Part shown: in pieces, positions 1 to 11,215 of the stretch
How positions within the stretch are numbered: position 1 is the first letter of the stretch
Layout of the letters: each line of letters begins with the position of its first letter
Source of the DNA: Camelus bactrianus
Lineage: Eukaryota > Chordata > Mammalia > Artiodactyla > Camelidae
Reading direction: 5' to 3'
DNA: 64,000 nucleotides
NCBI RefSeq assembly: GCF_048773025.1
Contig: NC_133572.1
Coordinates: 9,951,001-10,015,000, forward strand
Notes under the pieces: generated by a model
Database searches by the model: none
What the model was told of the DNA's origin: nothing
Seen by the model: only the letters and a program-made list of their open reading frames with translations
Made by a program: the position numbers and the translations under genes

Positions 1-2020
1 GTATAAATCTAACAAAATGTGTATAAGATCTATATGAGAAAAACTACAAAACTGACTAACACAATCAAAGAGGAACTAAATAAGAGGAAAGGTATTCCAT
101 GTTTGTGGATAGGGAAATTCAATATTGTCAAGATGTCAGTCTCCCCAACTTGATCTACAGAGTAACTGCCAGCCCAATAAAAATAATCCCAGAAAGTTAT
201 TTTGTGGATTTTGACAAACTGACTCTAAAATTTGTGTGGCAATGCAAAAGGCAAAGAATAGCCAACAGAGCTGGAAGACTGACACTCCCTGACTCGAAGG
301 CTTACTATAAAGCGACAATAATCAAGACAGTGTGGTATTGGGGAAAGAATAGACAAACAGATTAATGAAACAGAATAGAGAATTTAGACCTACATAAATA
401 TCAACTGATCTTCGAAAAAGGAGCAAAGGCAACACAATGGAGCAAAGAGAGTCTTTTTAACAAGTGGTGCTAGAACAAATGGACATCCCAATGTGGAAAA
501 AAAAAATGAATCTAGACACACACCTCACACCTTTTATAAAAATTAACTCAAAGTAGGTCACAGACTTAAATGTAAACCAAGACTGTAAAACTCCTGGAAG
601 GTAACATGGCAAGAAACCTAGATGACCTTGGGTATGGTGATGACTTTTTAGCTACAACACCAAAGGCATAATCCATGGAGGAAATAACTGACAATCTGGA
701 CTTCATTAAAATGAACAACTTCTGCTCTGAGAAGAGAGCGAGAAGACAAGCCATAGACTGGGAGAAGATATTTGCAAAAGACATGTGATAAATGACTGTT
801 ATCCAAAATATACAAAGAACCCTTAGAAGTCAACAATAAGAAAACAATTTGATCTAAAAATGGACTAAGGGCCTTAACAGTTACCTCACCAAAGAAGATA
901 CAGAGATGGCAAATAAGCATATGCAGAGATGTTCCACATCATACGTCATCATAGAAATGCAAAACCACTGCACACATATTGAAATGGCCAAAATTTGGGA
1001 CATGGATAACACTAAATGCTAATGAGGATGCAGAGCCACAAGAACACTCATTCATTGCTGGTAGGAATGCAAAATAGGACAGTCACGTTGGAAGACGGTT
1101 TGGCGGTTTCTTACAAAACTAAACATCCTCTTACTATACCATCCAGCCACTGTGCTGTTTGATATTTACCCAGAGGAGCTGAATACTTATGTCCACACAA
1201 AAAGCTACACGTGGATGTTTACAGTAGCTTTATTTAGAATTGCCAAGGCAACCAAGGTGTCCTTTGATAGGTGAATAGATAAAGTATAGTACATACTGAC
1301 AAGGGAATATTATTCAAGGCTAAAAAGAAATGAGCTAGGGAGAAGGAATAGCTCAGTGGTAGAGTGAATGCCTAGCATGCATGACGTCCTGGGTTCAATC
1401 CCCAGTACCTCTCTATAAATAAATAAGCAAATAAGCAAATAAATAGCCTAATTACCTACCCCCCCAAATCAAAATATAAATAAACCTAATTATCTCCCCC
1501 CCCAAAAAAAAAAACCAAGAAAACTAAAAAGAAATGAGCTACCAATCGTGAAAAAACATGGAGGAAACGTACATGTGTATTACTAACTGAAAGAAGCCAG
1601 TCTGGAAGACTGCATACTGACTCCAACTATATGACATTCTGGAAAAGACAAAACTATGGAGACAATAAAAAAAAAAATCAGTGTTTGCGAGGATGGGGAT
1701 AGAGGAATAAATAGGCACAGAGAATTTTTTAGGGCAGTGAAAATGTTATAATGGCTATACATCATTATACATTTGTCCAACCCTGTAGAATGTACAAAAC
1801 CAAAAGTAAAGCCCAAGGTGAATTACAGACTTTGGGTGACTAGGATTTGTCAATGTAGGTTCATCAGTTGTAACAAATGTACCACTCTTGGGGGGGATGT
1901 TGAAAACAGGGGAGACTAGTCATGTGCGGGGTAGGAAGTATATGGAAAAATCTCTGTACCTTCCTTTGAATTTTGCTGTGAACCTGAAACTGCTCTTAAA
2001 AAATAATAATAAAGTCTTAA
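1..2020 (+). mobile_element. L1 LINE, ORF2 3' part and 3'UTR
   Basis: The left edge cuts into the element. Positions 99-365 still translate as the C-terminal part of L1 ORF2, including YCQDVSLPNLIYR and KTVWYWGKNRQTD, but the frame is broken soon after. The rest follows the usual order: predicted-protein tail, then the 3'UTR with the stretch around 1860-1990 (CAATGTAGGTTCATC, TGTACCACTCT, CTGTGAACCTGAAACTGCTCT) and an AATAAA-rich end. The 3' end type is that of older mammalian L1 subfamilies (L1MA/L1MB range). A SINE interrupts it at 1338-1523. Confidence 0.85.
1338..1523 (+). mobile_element. Camelid tRNA-Ala SINE with doubled tail
   Basis: The head reads as a tRNA-Ala gene relic with a visible A box (TAGCTCAGTGGTAGAG) and B box (GGTTCAATCC). 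It is flanked by a perfect 18-bp target duplication, CTAAAAAGAAATGAGCTA, at 1320-1337 and 1524-1541, so it inserted into the older L1. The 3' tail unit (CCTAATTAYCT followed by a C-run and A-run) occurs twice in tandem, making this copy longer than the other copies here. Confidence 0.92.
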
Positions 2021-2685
2021 TTAAAGGTAAATGAATGAATATATGGCACTTCTTACGCATGGATGAAATCTTTTGCTTTTCTGTCTCCTTTGTGTAATAA
2101 TCAAGAATCAGTTTTCCACGAAGGAAAGAAAATCTAATGTTACTTGGGCAAAAAGCATTTAAAAAGAAGGCACTGAATTTTTTAAAGAATTTCTTAATGT
2201 GAAGTGATGATTCATCCAACAAATACTTTTGGAGTCCACTAATAATTATAATCTAAAATAATTTTTCAGTTGAATCCAAAATTACAACTGAGATAAGGGA
2301 GCAAATTAAGGGAGACCAGTGAAAGAGGGAAATTGAAGAAAAAGACCACGTGAGAAAAATTAATGAGAATCTAAGAAAAAAAGAGAAAATAAAACCCAAA
2401 GGACCTTGAGAGCTCCTTCAGGAAAGGAGCCCTTCATCTTATATAGTATACTTGTATGGTTTACATAGCTGCCCTTCACGTTTATTTAAGTTCCAGACAG
2501 AAAGGCGAATTCGATCAGCTGAAGAGTTCTCCAGCTATAAAACTGGATCCTGCATTAAACATACTTTGATATGCATTGCTGGACTCTCAGGAAGTGAAGG
2601 AAATCTGTAAGAGTCCAAGACAAAAATGACACAAAACAAAACAAAGCAAAGCAAAATCACTGAAACAGCTGGGCTGAGCAGTAAT
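2021..2685. other. No recognised feature
   Basis: AT-rich sequence between two LINE fragments. No gene was seen; it may be degraded LINE. Confidence 0.5.
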
Positions 2686-2689
2686 CCTT

Positions 2690-4640
2690 TAAATAAGCCT
2701 TAAACCAACTGCAGGCTTATCTTTGAGCTCCCACTTGTTAGCTCGCCACCCTGAAGGGGAATCAGAGGGGTCAAAGGTCCTCTGGCCCCGGGCTCCTAAG
2801 AGAAGTATACAGGCATCCTCTCTGGAGAAAGATAACTTCAAGTTAGCGTCCAAGAATTTCCCACAAATTAACATCAAACATATAGGAACTCATAATCAAA
2901 GATCTTAAGACACATAAGAAAATGAATCACCATGAGAGTCAGCAGAATTAAATAAACATATTTAGATTTATGAGGCCAAAAAACTATGATCTAGCTGTTT
3001 AAAGTGTTCTTTTAGATTATAAATAAAAGACTATCTAAAATGACTAGGCAGGAATAAAAAAGATTCCACCAGAACTTTTAGAAAGGAAATAACGTAACGG
3101 TTGAAATTTGAAACTCAATGAGTTATACACAGGTGAAGAGAAAAATGTCAACAGATATGAAGAAAATATCCAGAATGCAGCATAGAGGGGGACAAAGAGG
3201 AGAATGGCAAAGGTGAAGAGTTAGGGAAGATAGAGTGTTAAGATTTAGCACTTATCTAATCAGAATCCCAGAATGAGACACCAAAAAGGATAGATTAGAG
3301 TCAAGAGGTGAAGAGACCATATTATAATATCCTAGATTAGATATAGGTTATAGTTTGTAGCTGACAATGTTCAAGATTAATATAAGACATGAATTCACCA
3401 GAGAGGAAGTACTGACATATACATGTATCAAGCAGAATACCCGAAAGAAAACCAAATAGGGAAAGTACATCATATATGTGTATCAAATAATATACATGAG
3501 AAGAAAAACATACCGAGATACAGCAGAATGAAACTGCAAAACATCAGAGGAAAAGGCCATATTAGAAGCACTGAAAGAAGAAAAAAAATTTATCTACAAA
3601 AGAAAACAGGTAGACCAAAGAATTTTCAACAGCAAAAATGGCAGCCAGAAGGCACCAGAATATCTTCTAAATGTGGAAAGAAAATAATTGTCGACTTATA
3701 ATTTTGTGTCCAGAAAAATTGTATTTCCAGAACAAAAATGGAAATAGGGTGGTTTTAGATAAATAAAAGCTTTCCTTTTTACCACCTTCACTAGCTGAAC
3801 TTCTAAAGCACATTTTTAGATGAAGGAAGTGGCTCAATAAGAAATACTGAGACACAAGGAAAAAATGGTGAGCAAATAAAGTGAGAAGCATAATGTCAAA
3901 TTTGTGGTGTTAAAAAACAATTAAAATATTGGGCAATAACATATAAGTCAGGTGGAGGATGATCAGAGTTAAACTGTTCTGAGGTCCTGGTATTGTTTTG
4001 AGGGGATTAAAATATTAATTTAAAATGTCTTTAGGAAAAACATTCAAGATACAATTTCAAGAGAAATTACCATATGATATTTACAATGTCTAAGTGCTTT
4101 GTGGGGGTGTATATATATATTCTGACAACAATCTCCTGACTGTCTCCATTTTATAAGTGAAGGGGAAAAAAAGGACATAAAAATATGAGCCAGAAATCAT
4201 CCAACTAGGATGGGATAAAGTTGGGATTGAACTCAAACAGCCTGGTTCCAGAGAACATGGCTTTGATGGTTGTGTTCTACAGTATCTTAAAGACTCTGAA
4301 AGAATAGGCACAGAATATAGAAGTTCCAAACCAGGAGAAGGAAAGAAAGGCAATAAGAAATAAAAAACAAAACAAAACAAAATAACAACAAAAAAAGTAG
4401 CCCATCCACCTTTCTACTCTATGCAATGAAAAATTAAAAAAAAAAATACAAGGAGAAGTGCAGAAAAAGAGAGTCAAATAGAAGATAGAAAGTAAAAGCA
4501 TTAATGGGGATAGAAAGGTTACCACATAATGATAAAATCTACAAGGAGAAATTGATAAATCTATCACTATGGCGGGGCTACTTCAACACCCTCCCTCTTA
4601 TTGATAAGTTATCTATAACTCCATGTATATAGGTAGATAT
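2690..4640 (+). mobile_element. HAL1 / L1 ORF1-type LINE fossil
   Basis: The stretch follows the L1 5'UTR-ORF1 layout: a lead with GATTCAGAGGGG-like text near 2760, then a run of charged coiled-coil and RNA-binding codons at 3100-3700. The best surviving frame is 3423-3701 (KNIPRYSRMKLQNIRGKG, then KTGRPKNFQQQ). After that come A-rich sequence and text resembling the 3' end of HAL1, an L1 relative lacking ORF2. A MIR-like piece on the minus strand seems to sit at about 4095-4285. Heavily mutated; the exact subfamily is uncertain. Confidence 0.6.
4095..4285 (-). mobile_element. MIR SINE (degraded)
   Basis: Read on the plus strand it gives the reverse of MIR: CCATTTTATAAGTGAAG, then GTTGGGATTGAACTCAAACAG, in the usual order and spacing. 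Poorly conserved. Confidence 0.5.
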
Positions 4641-4786
4641 AGATAAATGGACATACAACATTTAGAGATTACAATGTTGACATACAACAGTAAGAGAATA
4701 CATATTCTCATCAAACCTGTAAGAAATATTTACATAAATTCACCGGTATGCCTTAATGTATCTCAAAGAATTTGGATTATTTAGAG

Positions 4787-5152
4787 CAGGGGTTGAAAAA
4801 CTTTTCCTGTAAAGGGCCAGACAGTAAATACCTGAGCTTTGCAGGTCAGTGGTCTCTATTGCAACCACTCCAGTCTGCTGCTGCAGCGTGAAAGCAGCCA
4901 TAGGTATGACGTTCATGCAATTCAATTATCTTTTCCTCCTGCAGGAGCAAGGACAGTAATTAAGCAAATGACCATAGCTGTATTTCAGTAAAACTTTATT
5001 TAGGCACTATGAATCTGAATTTTACTTAATTTTCACATGCCTCAAAATATTATCCTCCCTGTTTGTTTTTTTAACCATTTGAAAAATGTGCCAGCCATTC
5101 TTAACTCACCAGCTGTAGAAAAACAGGTGGTGGCTGGATTTGTTGATCCCTA
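4787..5152. mobile_element. Non-autonomous hAT (Charlie-type) DNA transposon
   Basis: It begins CAGGGGTTGAAAAACTTTT and ends GTTGATCCCTA, the imperfect terminal inverted repeats of the common mammalian hAT family whose inside reads CCTGTAAAGGGCCAGACAGTAAATA. The 8-base flanks ATTTAGAG (4779-4786) and ATCTAGAC (5153-5160) match at 6 of 8 positions, as expected for an aged hAT target duplication. There is no transposase; only the short internally deleted form is present. Confidence 0.8.
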
Positions 5153-5289
5153 ATCTAGACCTTGTAATCTCTGCTTTCAAGGCAGCAGATTTAGAAATAT
5201 AGAGCAGACTAATTTTTTAAACATTTAACTTAAAACTTAAATAACAGTATATTTTAATTTCCAAAGGTTAGCTTAAATACATGGGATTT

Positions 5290-5755
5290 TAAAAGAGACT
5301 TCCAAATAACTTACGGACTGAAGAAGAAATCATAAATGAAAATTTTAAACTGCTTAGAACTGAGAGAAAGAGAAACAAATTATAGTATATTCAGGTCATG
5401 AAATATTCTATAGCAGTGAATGTGAGGACACAACCACCACATTCATCAGAAACATAAAGTTAAATGAAGGTCACAGAAAATGATGGACAATAAGTTGCCC
5501 TTTTTTATAAAACTCAGAAACAGGCAAAACTAAATGATATGTTATTTAGGAACACATATATATTTGCTAAAACTAATGTGTAAACAAAGGAACATTTATC
5601 ATAAAATTCAGAATAGTCGTTACCTCTTAGGGGCAGGAAGGAAGATGGAGCAGGGGGGCTTGTATAGATAAATTGCAATAGTAATGTAACATGGGTCATA
5701 GGTGTTCACCTTAATTATTATCCTTGCTCCTGCTGGATAAAAACATTGTTGAATC
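5290..5755 (+). mobile_element. Old L1 (L1M) 3' fragment
   Basis: Text such as CTCAGAAACAGGCAAAACTAA and CGTTACCTCTTAGGGGCAGGAAGG follows the 3' end of ancient L1M subfamilies. Both ends are indistinct. Confidence 0.5.
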
Positions 5756-6370
5756 GCACACAACAGGGAGGACATTAATGCAGAGAGATAGCTATAACTA
5801 TGGAAAAGCTGAAAGAGATGGGACAGAATGACAGAAGAGGAACAAGGCAATTGTTACTCCGATGTGTGGTGAAAACGATCCAGTTACCTGTTCTTTTATT
5901 TACCTGGACGCGGGCCATCAGAATGCCTCACTGCTATTCTCCCTGACCTTTGAATGTCTGATGAGCTCTGGAGATAAAACACTCCTTTCAGATCCAGGAC
6001 CACAGATATTCTGTTCCTAACTTTAAATGTGAAAGTTTACTTTCACAGCAAGGTTTATTTCCTCCAGAAATTCTAATGCCTCTGTACGATCAAGGGAAAT
6101 TTAATTCTCAAATATGAAAATTCCTGATTCCTTTACTGGTAACACCTGAATATTCTTTAAATGCAGAGGAGACAGCATTTGTCTTATCTTTTTTTTGAGA
6201 TAACTGTACTCTTCATTCCACAGAATTGGAAATTTGCCCTTTGAAAACAACAGTTATCGTACTATTTACAGCTTTTTCTAATCAAATCTAAGCTTTTTAT
6301 TTTTCTACTTATGTCTAACCAGGAAAGCAGATGAGAATCAAAGGAGAGAAATAAAATAACCATGGACAAA
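5756..6370. other. No recognised feature
   Basis: About 600 bases with no convincing repeat or gene. Confidence 0.5.
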
Positions 6371-6381
6371 AGTAAACTGTC

Positions 6382-6843
6382 CGCCATTTGCAACAACATG
6401 GATGCTCCTGGAGAATGTCATTCTAAGTGAAGTAAGCCAGAAAGAGAAAGAAAAATACCATATGAGATCGCTCATATGTGGAATCTAAAAAACAAAAACA
6501 AACAAACAAACAAACAAAAAAACCAAAGTGTAAATACGGGACAGAAATAGACTCATAGACATACAATACAGACTTGTGGTTTCCAGGGGGGCGGAGGGTG
6601 GGAAGGGATAGACTGGGATTTCAAAATTGTAGAATAGATGAGATTATACTGTATAGCACAGGGAAATATACACAAAATCTTATGGTAGCTCACAGAGAAA
6701 AAAATGTGACAATGACTGTGTATATGTCCATGTATGACTGAAAAATTGTGCTGAACACTGGAATTTGACACAACATTGTAAAATGATTATAAATCAATAA
6801 AAAAGTTATTAAAAAAGGAAAGAAAGAGGAAAGAGTAAAAAAA
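6382..6843 (+). mobile_element. Young 5'-truncated L1, 3' end
   Basis: It begins in the last part of ORF2 (GCAACAACATGGATG, AAGTAAGCCAGAAAGAGAAAG), passes an A-rich tract with (CAAA)n, and runs through the artiodactyl-type L1 3'UTR to CAATAAAAAAG. Similar flanks AGTAAACTGTC (6371-6381) and AGAAAACTGTC (6844-6854) look like the target duplication. The sequence is close to the other young L1 tails here, so it is relatively recent. Confidence 0.82.
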
Positions 6844-6859
6844 AGAAAACTGTCAAAAA

Positions 6860-7185
6860 ATCATTAATTTTAAATTACAGTATAGCCATCAAACGGAATT
6901 CTATCTTATGATTAAAAAGAATGCGGTGGTTATATTAACTACTCACTTGGACGGACATCATGATATATAGTTGTTAAGGGGGAGGAGGGGAAAAGCTGAG
7001 TCGCAGTACACTGCTTAGTATGAGTGACTTTACGTTAAAAGAGAAAACCAGCTAGAGAAATACAAGCCAATATTTTAACAGTACTTTTATGGGGAGAGAA
7101 ATGACAGTGTAACCAGGAGTTATTTTCACTATTTCAGTTAATATATTTTTATAATATTAGAATTTTTAATCACAGACCTGTATTA
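6860..7185 (+). mobile_element. Ancient L1M 3' fragment
   Basis: Degraded text resembling GCCATAAAAAAGAATGAGGT... and a final TTTTTATAATATTAGAATTTTT is in the order of L1M 3' ends. The young L1 at 6382-6843 inserted beside or into it. Confidence 0.45.
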
Positions 7186-7710
7186 TTTGGTGGCAGAGGA
7201 AATTTAACATAGTAATATTTTGTTATCTATTGTGAATTCTGTGTGTTTGTTAATTCTCTACTCCGTCTAGAACTCAGCTAGATTTTTTAAACTTCCATCT
7301 CTGATGTCTAACATTGCGTTTTCATATCTTTTGGTTAATGAGCTAGAATAACCCTCAAGCTAGTTAACAATTCCCCTTGGGTACGCTCATTGGCACTGCA
7401 AACACAGACTCTGTATCCTTCAGTTGGCACCCAAATTTTTTTTCTTCATTGACAGTGGAATCCTCAGGGTGGGCGGTGGGGAGGGAATAAAACAGAACAA
7501 GAGAAAATGCCTGTTACAAATTTGAAGGTTTTTAAAAGCACATTCATATCTTTCACTAGCTTTCTCACTCAGATATCCCTGCTGCTCAAGAAAACTCCAA
7601 CAATCTTAAAGATAAGTTCCCTGATAACAGTGTTGAAATCCAAGTTTTGGCAAGACAAAAGCAAAAATATCCCGCAGATTCCAAGTCAACTTTCAGCTTC
7701 AAGGACTTGG

Positions 7711-7748
<38 letters not shown>

Positions 7749-8100
7749 GAAAAATCTCTAAACAGTTGTTGACTTTCCCAATACACTTTCCTATAATGAA
7801 CACTTTCTTTAAATGCAAAACTTTCAAAGCATTTTCCATACTTTCTTATATTATTAAGCAGAGTATTTATCTTACTAACCATAGTTATCATCTGTGCATT
7901 CGTGGTTGTATTATACAACCCCTTACCCAAGCCCTTGCAACCAGATGTTTGCAACCTGTGAAGGTGATGTGGTACTTACATCATGTACATATTCATAACA
8001 CCCCCATCAGGGTCTATAATTAACACAGCATTTCTGCAACACATATGCACACAAATTAGGATGAAGTTCCAAAGTAGCCTCATATCAGCTCAGAACAGAT
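7186..8100. other. Unannotated; holds (AC)n microsatellite 7716-7745
   Basis: No gene was recognised. The open frames on both strands here owe part of their length to the AC repeat (HTHTHT on plus, CVCVCV on minus). Confidence 0.6.
7716..7745. repeat. (AC)n microsatellite
   Basis: Fifteen uninterrupted AC units by count. Likely polymorphic. Confidence 0.95.
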
Positions 8101-8109
8101 TTGCTACCA

Positions 8110-8445
8110 AACAAGCACACGTCAGGTCAAGCTTCGCCACCCAATGAAATTTGAAACAAACAACTTTGTAAAAAAAACTTAAGGGTCTTTGGACGTGCCA
8201 CTGCAGATAAAGCATTATGCGCCTGTATGGTGGTGCCACAAGGGGTAACGGCACTGTTTACCCTGCGTTTCGAGGCCCTAAATGGCTGTCGCTTTGCGTG
8301 CTTGATGCCTGTTTTTTTGTCTTTCTGCCGCCTCTGTGCGGTTGGGCAGCCTTCCACCCATTTTGTTGCTATGACTTCCTCTATCGGCTTCCTGCCCTGA
8401 TAATTTATTACTTTTAATCTGCTGTGACCTAAAAAAAAAAAAATA
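8110..8445. other. Unexplained CpG-retaining block ending in an A tract
   Basis: About a dozen CpG dinucleotides fall in 300 bases, well above the surrounding AT-rich sequence. An A13 run follows at 8431-8443. A frame of 113 codons on the minus strand and one of 66 on the plus strand cross it; neither translation resembles a protein I know. It could be a conserved regulatory element, an old retrocopy or a decayed repeat. Confidence 0.4.
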
Positions 8446-9260
8446 GGAAACCAAGTTATTATAATCACTTAAGAAATCAGAACAGGTAGATTTCACATAA
8501 GGAGCCCAAGAGTTATTTTATGATAAGGTATACGAAATTTTACTCATATTCTTGACAACACTCATTTCAACAATGTAAAGGCTTTTTTGTTTGCTAATGA
8601 TTGTCACCTGAATTCACAATGTTTAGGATTGCTATCCTTAAAAAAATAACTTTAACTTCCTGCTTTAAAAAAAGAAAGAAACATAATGTCTCATTTTATA
8701 GATGTCACCTGCTTTCAGAAACTAACATCTTGTGAAACCATGTTATTCTCACGTATGCATATATGACCTTTCGGTTGTATGAAAATAAGCCGAGGGCTAA
8801 AGTTTATTCTCACTTGCACCCCCAAATAGGTGATGACAATAAATACTTAAGTATTTATAAAACCTGGAAGTGCAAGCTTAGGGTGACATTTCTAAATAAT
8901 CACAGTCAGTTGCCTGTATTTTTCTTCTTTGTTCAACTTGCAGGTGCTTCCAGATTCTGACCCGCCCTGTACATTTATCTTCATTTATTCGTGCTCCTGG
9001 TGTGAGCTTCCCACAGCTCCAATATGTAGTGCCCTTCAATGGCGTTGCCCACACAGGCTGGACTTACCATGGCAACACAAAGAAAACTGAGGAGGTGTCA
9101 TGACTAGAAATCGATGCAGGAATGTCCGTGATTCAGGGTTCCAGGAGGGAAGTAGCCAAAGCTGGTGAAAAATCAATGCCAGGTGCTAAGAGTGACGTGA
9201 GTATTGGAGAGTACTGAAAGCAGGAGGAACCCAGAACCCTGATTGGATGACTCAAGCACA
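8446..9260. other. No recognised repeat or gene
   Basis: Apparently unique sequence. It contains one RFX-type X-box candidate at 9063-9076. Confidence 0.5.
9063..9076. promoter_or_regulatory. RFX X-box-like motif
   Basis: CTTACCATGGCAAC matches the X-box form GTNRCC-N2-RGYAAC at all fixed positions but the first. A single motif match only. Confidence 0.3.
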
Positions 9261-9269
9261 AGAAAGCAT

Positions 9270-9480
9270 CTTAAGGGCCTCTGATTCATCCATTCAGCAA
9301 AGGTTCAAGCACCTGCCCAGAACAGGGATGGGCACTGGGGATACAGAAAGGAGTACAAAATGGTCCCTACCCTTGAGGGCTTGTAGTATTAGCAATTACA
9401 TAGAGACAGACAAATAGGGACAACCGTATGTCACGTGGTAACAGTCTCAGGTAATAAATACTAAGCCCCATCTGAGCATA
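9270..9480 (-). mobile_element. L2 LINE 3' end
   Basis: On the plus strand it reads as reverse L2: CATTCAGCAAAGGTTCAAGCACCT, GGGCACTGGGGATACAGAAAG, then GAGACAGACAAATA. Ancient mammalian-wide repeat. Confidence 0.75.
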
Positions 9481-9559
9481 GAGAAATGGGTGCCCGACTC
9501 CGCTGGGCAGGGTCAGGCTGGCATCACAGAGATGCGCTCGGCTGCCTTGCACTGACTGT

Positions 9560-9976
9560 CTTCCAGGCTCCGTGCTGTTCTTCGAGCACCCTGGCCGGCT
9601 GCCACCAGCCCGAGCACTTGCTGTTCCCGGGCCCTGGAACGCTCTTCCTCCAGACAGCGACACGGCTCACTGCCTCACTTCATTCAGGTCTCAGCACAGA
9701 TGCTACTCATCAGAAAAGATTTCTCTGACTAATTGCCCTGTTTAAAACCTTACCCCCCCACACATACACACTCTCAACTCTTTTACCCTCTTTCTCCCTA
9801 TTGCCTTACTTTGCCTTTTCCCCTCAGCACTCATCACAGTCTGCAATCATCTTGTTCAATTACTTATTGTCTGTTTCCCTCATGTAAATTCTGGGAGAGC
9901 AGTCATTTATCAGCTGTATTTATTGCTCTATCCCTGGTGCTGGCAGAATCAGATGAATGAATGAATGAATGAATGA
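9560..9976 (+). mobile_element. L2 LINE 3' end, opposite to its neighbour
   Basis: It follows L2 from the C-terminal coding part (GAGCACTTGCTGTTCCC, CCTGGAACGCTCTTCC, CAGGTCTCAGCACAGATG) through the 3'UTR (TTATTGTCTGTTTCCCTCATGTAAA) to the GAATGAATGA end. The (ATGA)n tract at 9953-9976 is its terminal repeat. Confidence 0.75.
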
Positions 9977-9979
9977 GAA

Positions 9980-10970
9980 GTTTGAGCTGAGTTATGAGGA
10001 ACATGTAGCGGTTTGTCCAGGGAACAGAGCGTGTGGGGGCGAGGGGGCAGGAAGGAGCGGAATGGGCAGAGGCACAAGGGTAACAGAAGGGAGTCGAGGC
10101 ACCTTTGAAGGCATTTAGAGGGAAATAAAACAGTCTGGGCTTGGCATGCAGTGGGTTTTCATTCACTGTTATTAAGTAAATAAATGAGACAGCAAGTGGG
10201 TCAGTGAGTCAGTGAGTGAACACGTGACTGAATTAATGATCAGCTTTTTGTCTCAGAAGATGCGTGAGCACAGATTGGCGGAATAGAAAATAGAAGTGGA
10301 GATAATTTAGAAGGCTCGTCTTCTGCAAAGAGGAAAGTAAGGAAGTGCTGAACTAAGCAAGTGGGAAGAGAGGCCACAGCTGAGAAGCCAGTAGGATAGT
10401 CATGTGGTTGGCTGTGAGGGAAGAGGATGAAGGAAGAGGATTCTGATGTCTTTGTCCAGATGGTGGTGGTACCATCGACTACACCACAATACCAGGACTG
10501 GTGAGACAAGGCTGTGCTGGGGACACCATGCACTCTGTGTTGGACATCTCAGGACTAAAGTATCTCTAATCCAGTTGGAAGTGTAGGTCTGGGAATAAAG
10601 CCAAGACAGAAGACAAGATCGGAACAGCATGGGTGCTTTTGTCTTCAGGAAAATATATTAGAATAAGAAGACCAAATTGAAGGATCATTTAAGGGGTCAA
10701 GAGGCAGAGAGAGGAAAAGGAATCTCCACCGAAAACTGAGAAGCAGCTAGTAGGATGGTATGAGGGCCACCCGGAGTATGAGCCCAGGAGAACAAGCATG
10801 CACTGTCTGGCCCGGGGCTGTAGCCCCGGTGTCCTGGCACGGGGGAAAGAGATGCACAAATCCTTGTGAAAAAAGGGAAGTAGGGAAAGAAGGATATAGG
10901 GAGGGGAGGAAGCTTGGAAGGAGGGAACTGGTTAACAGTAATACTATGAAGGTATCAACAAAGATAATGA
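9980..10970 (-). mobile_element. Possible degraded L2; purine-rich stretch
   Basis: Text such as GGTTTGTCCAGGGAACAGAG, GGCAGAGGCACAAGGGTAACA and ACAGTCTGGGCTTGG resembles reverse L2 coding sequence, but similarity fades after about 10170. A purine-rich run lies at 10868-10925. The boundaries are guesses. Confidence 0.35.
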
Positions 10971-10974
10971 TAGC

Positions 10975-11215
10975 TAGGAACTCCAATTTATTTTATTAAG
11001 GGATTATAACATGCCAGAGACCATTTTACGCAATTTACACTGCTTGACTCATTCAGTTCTCACAGCAACCTTGTGAAGTAGGGATGATGATGATGATTAT
11101 CCCCTGCTTAGAGATGAGAAAATGAGGCACAGAGAGGTGAACTTGTCCAGCGTTACACAGGAAGCAAGTGACAAAGCCATCTTGCTCCGAAGCCCACGCT
11201 GGCACAGATGGAAGT
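10975..11215 (-). mobile_element. MIR SINE
   Basis: Reverse MIR is clear: CTCACAGCAACCTTGTGAAGTAGG, GAGATGAGAAAATGAGGCACAGAGAGG, then ACACAGGAAGCAAGTGAC. The (GAT)n tract at about 11083-11098 lies inside it. Confidence 0.85.

Noticed and set aside
7586-7954. 122-codon minus-strand frame
   Set aside because: It is extended by an AC microsatellite read as CVCVCV.
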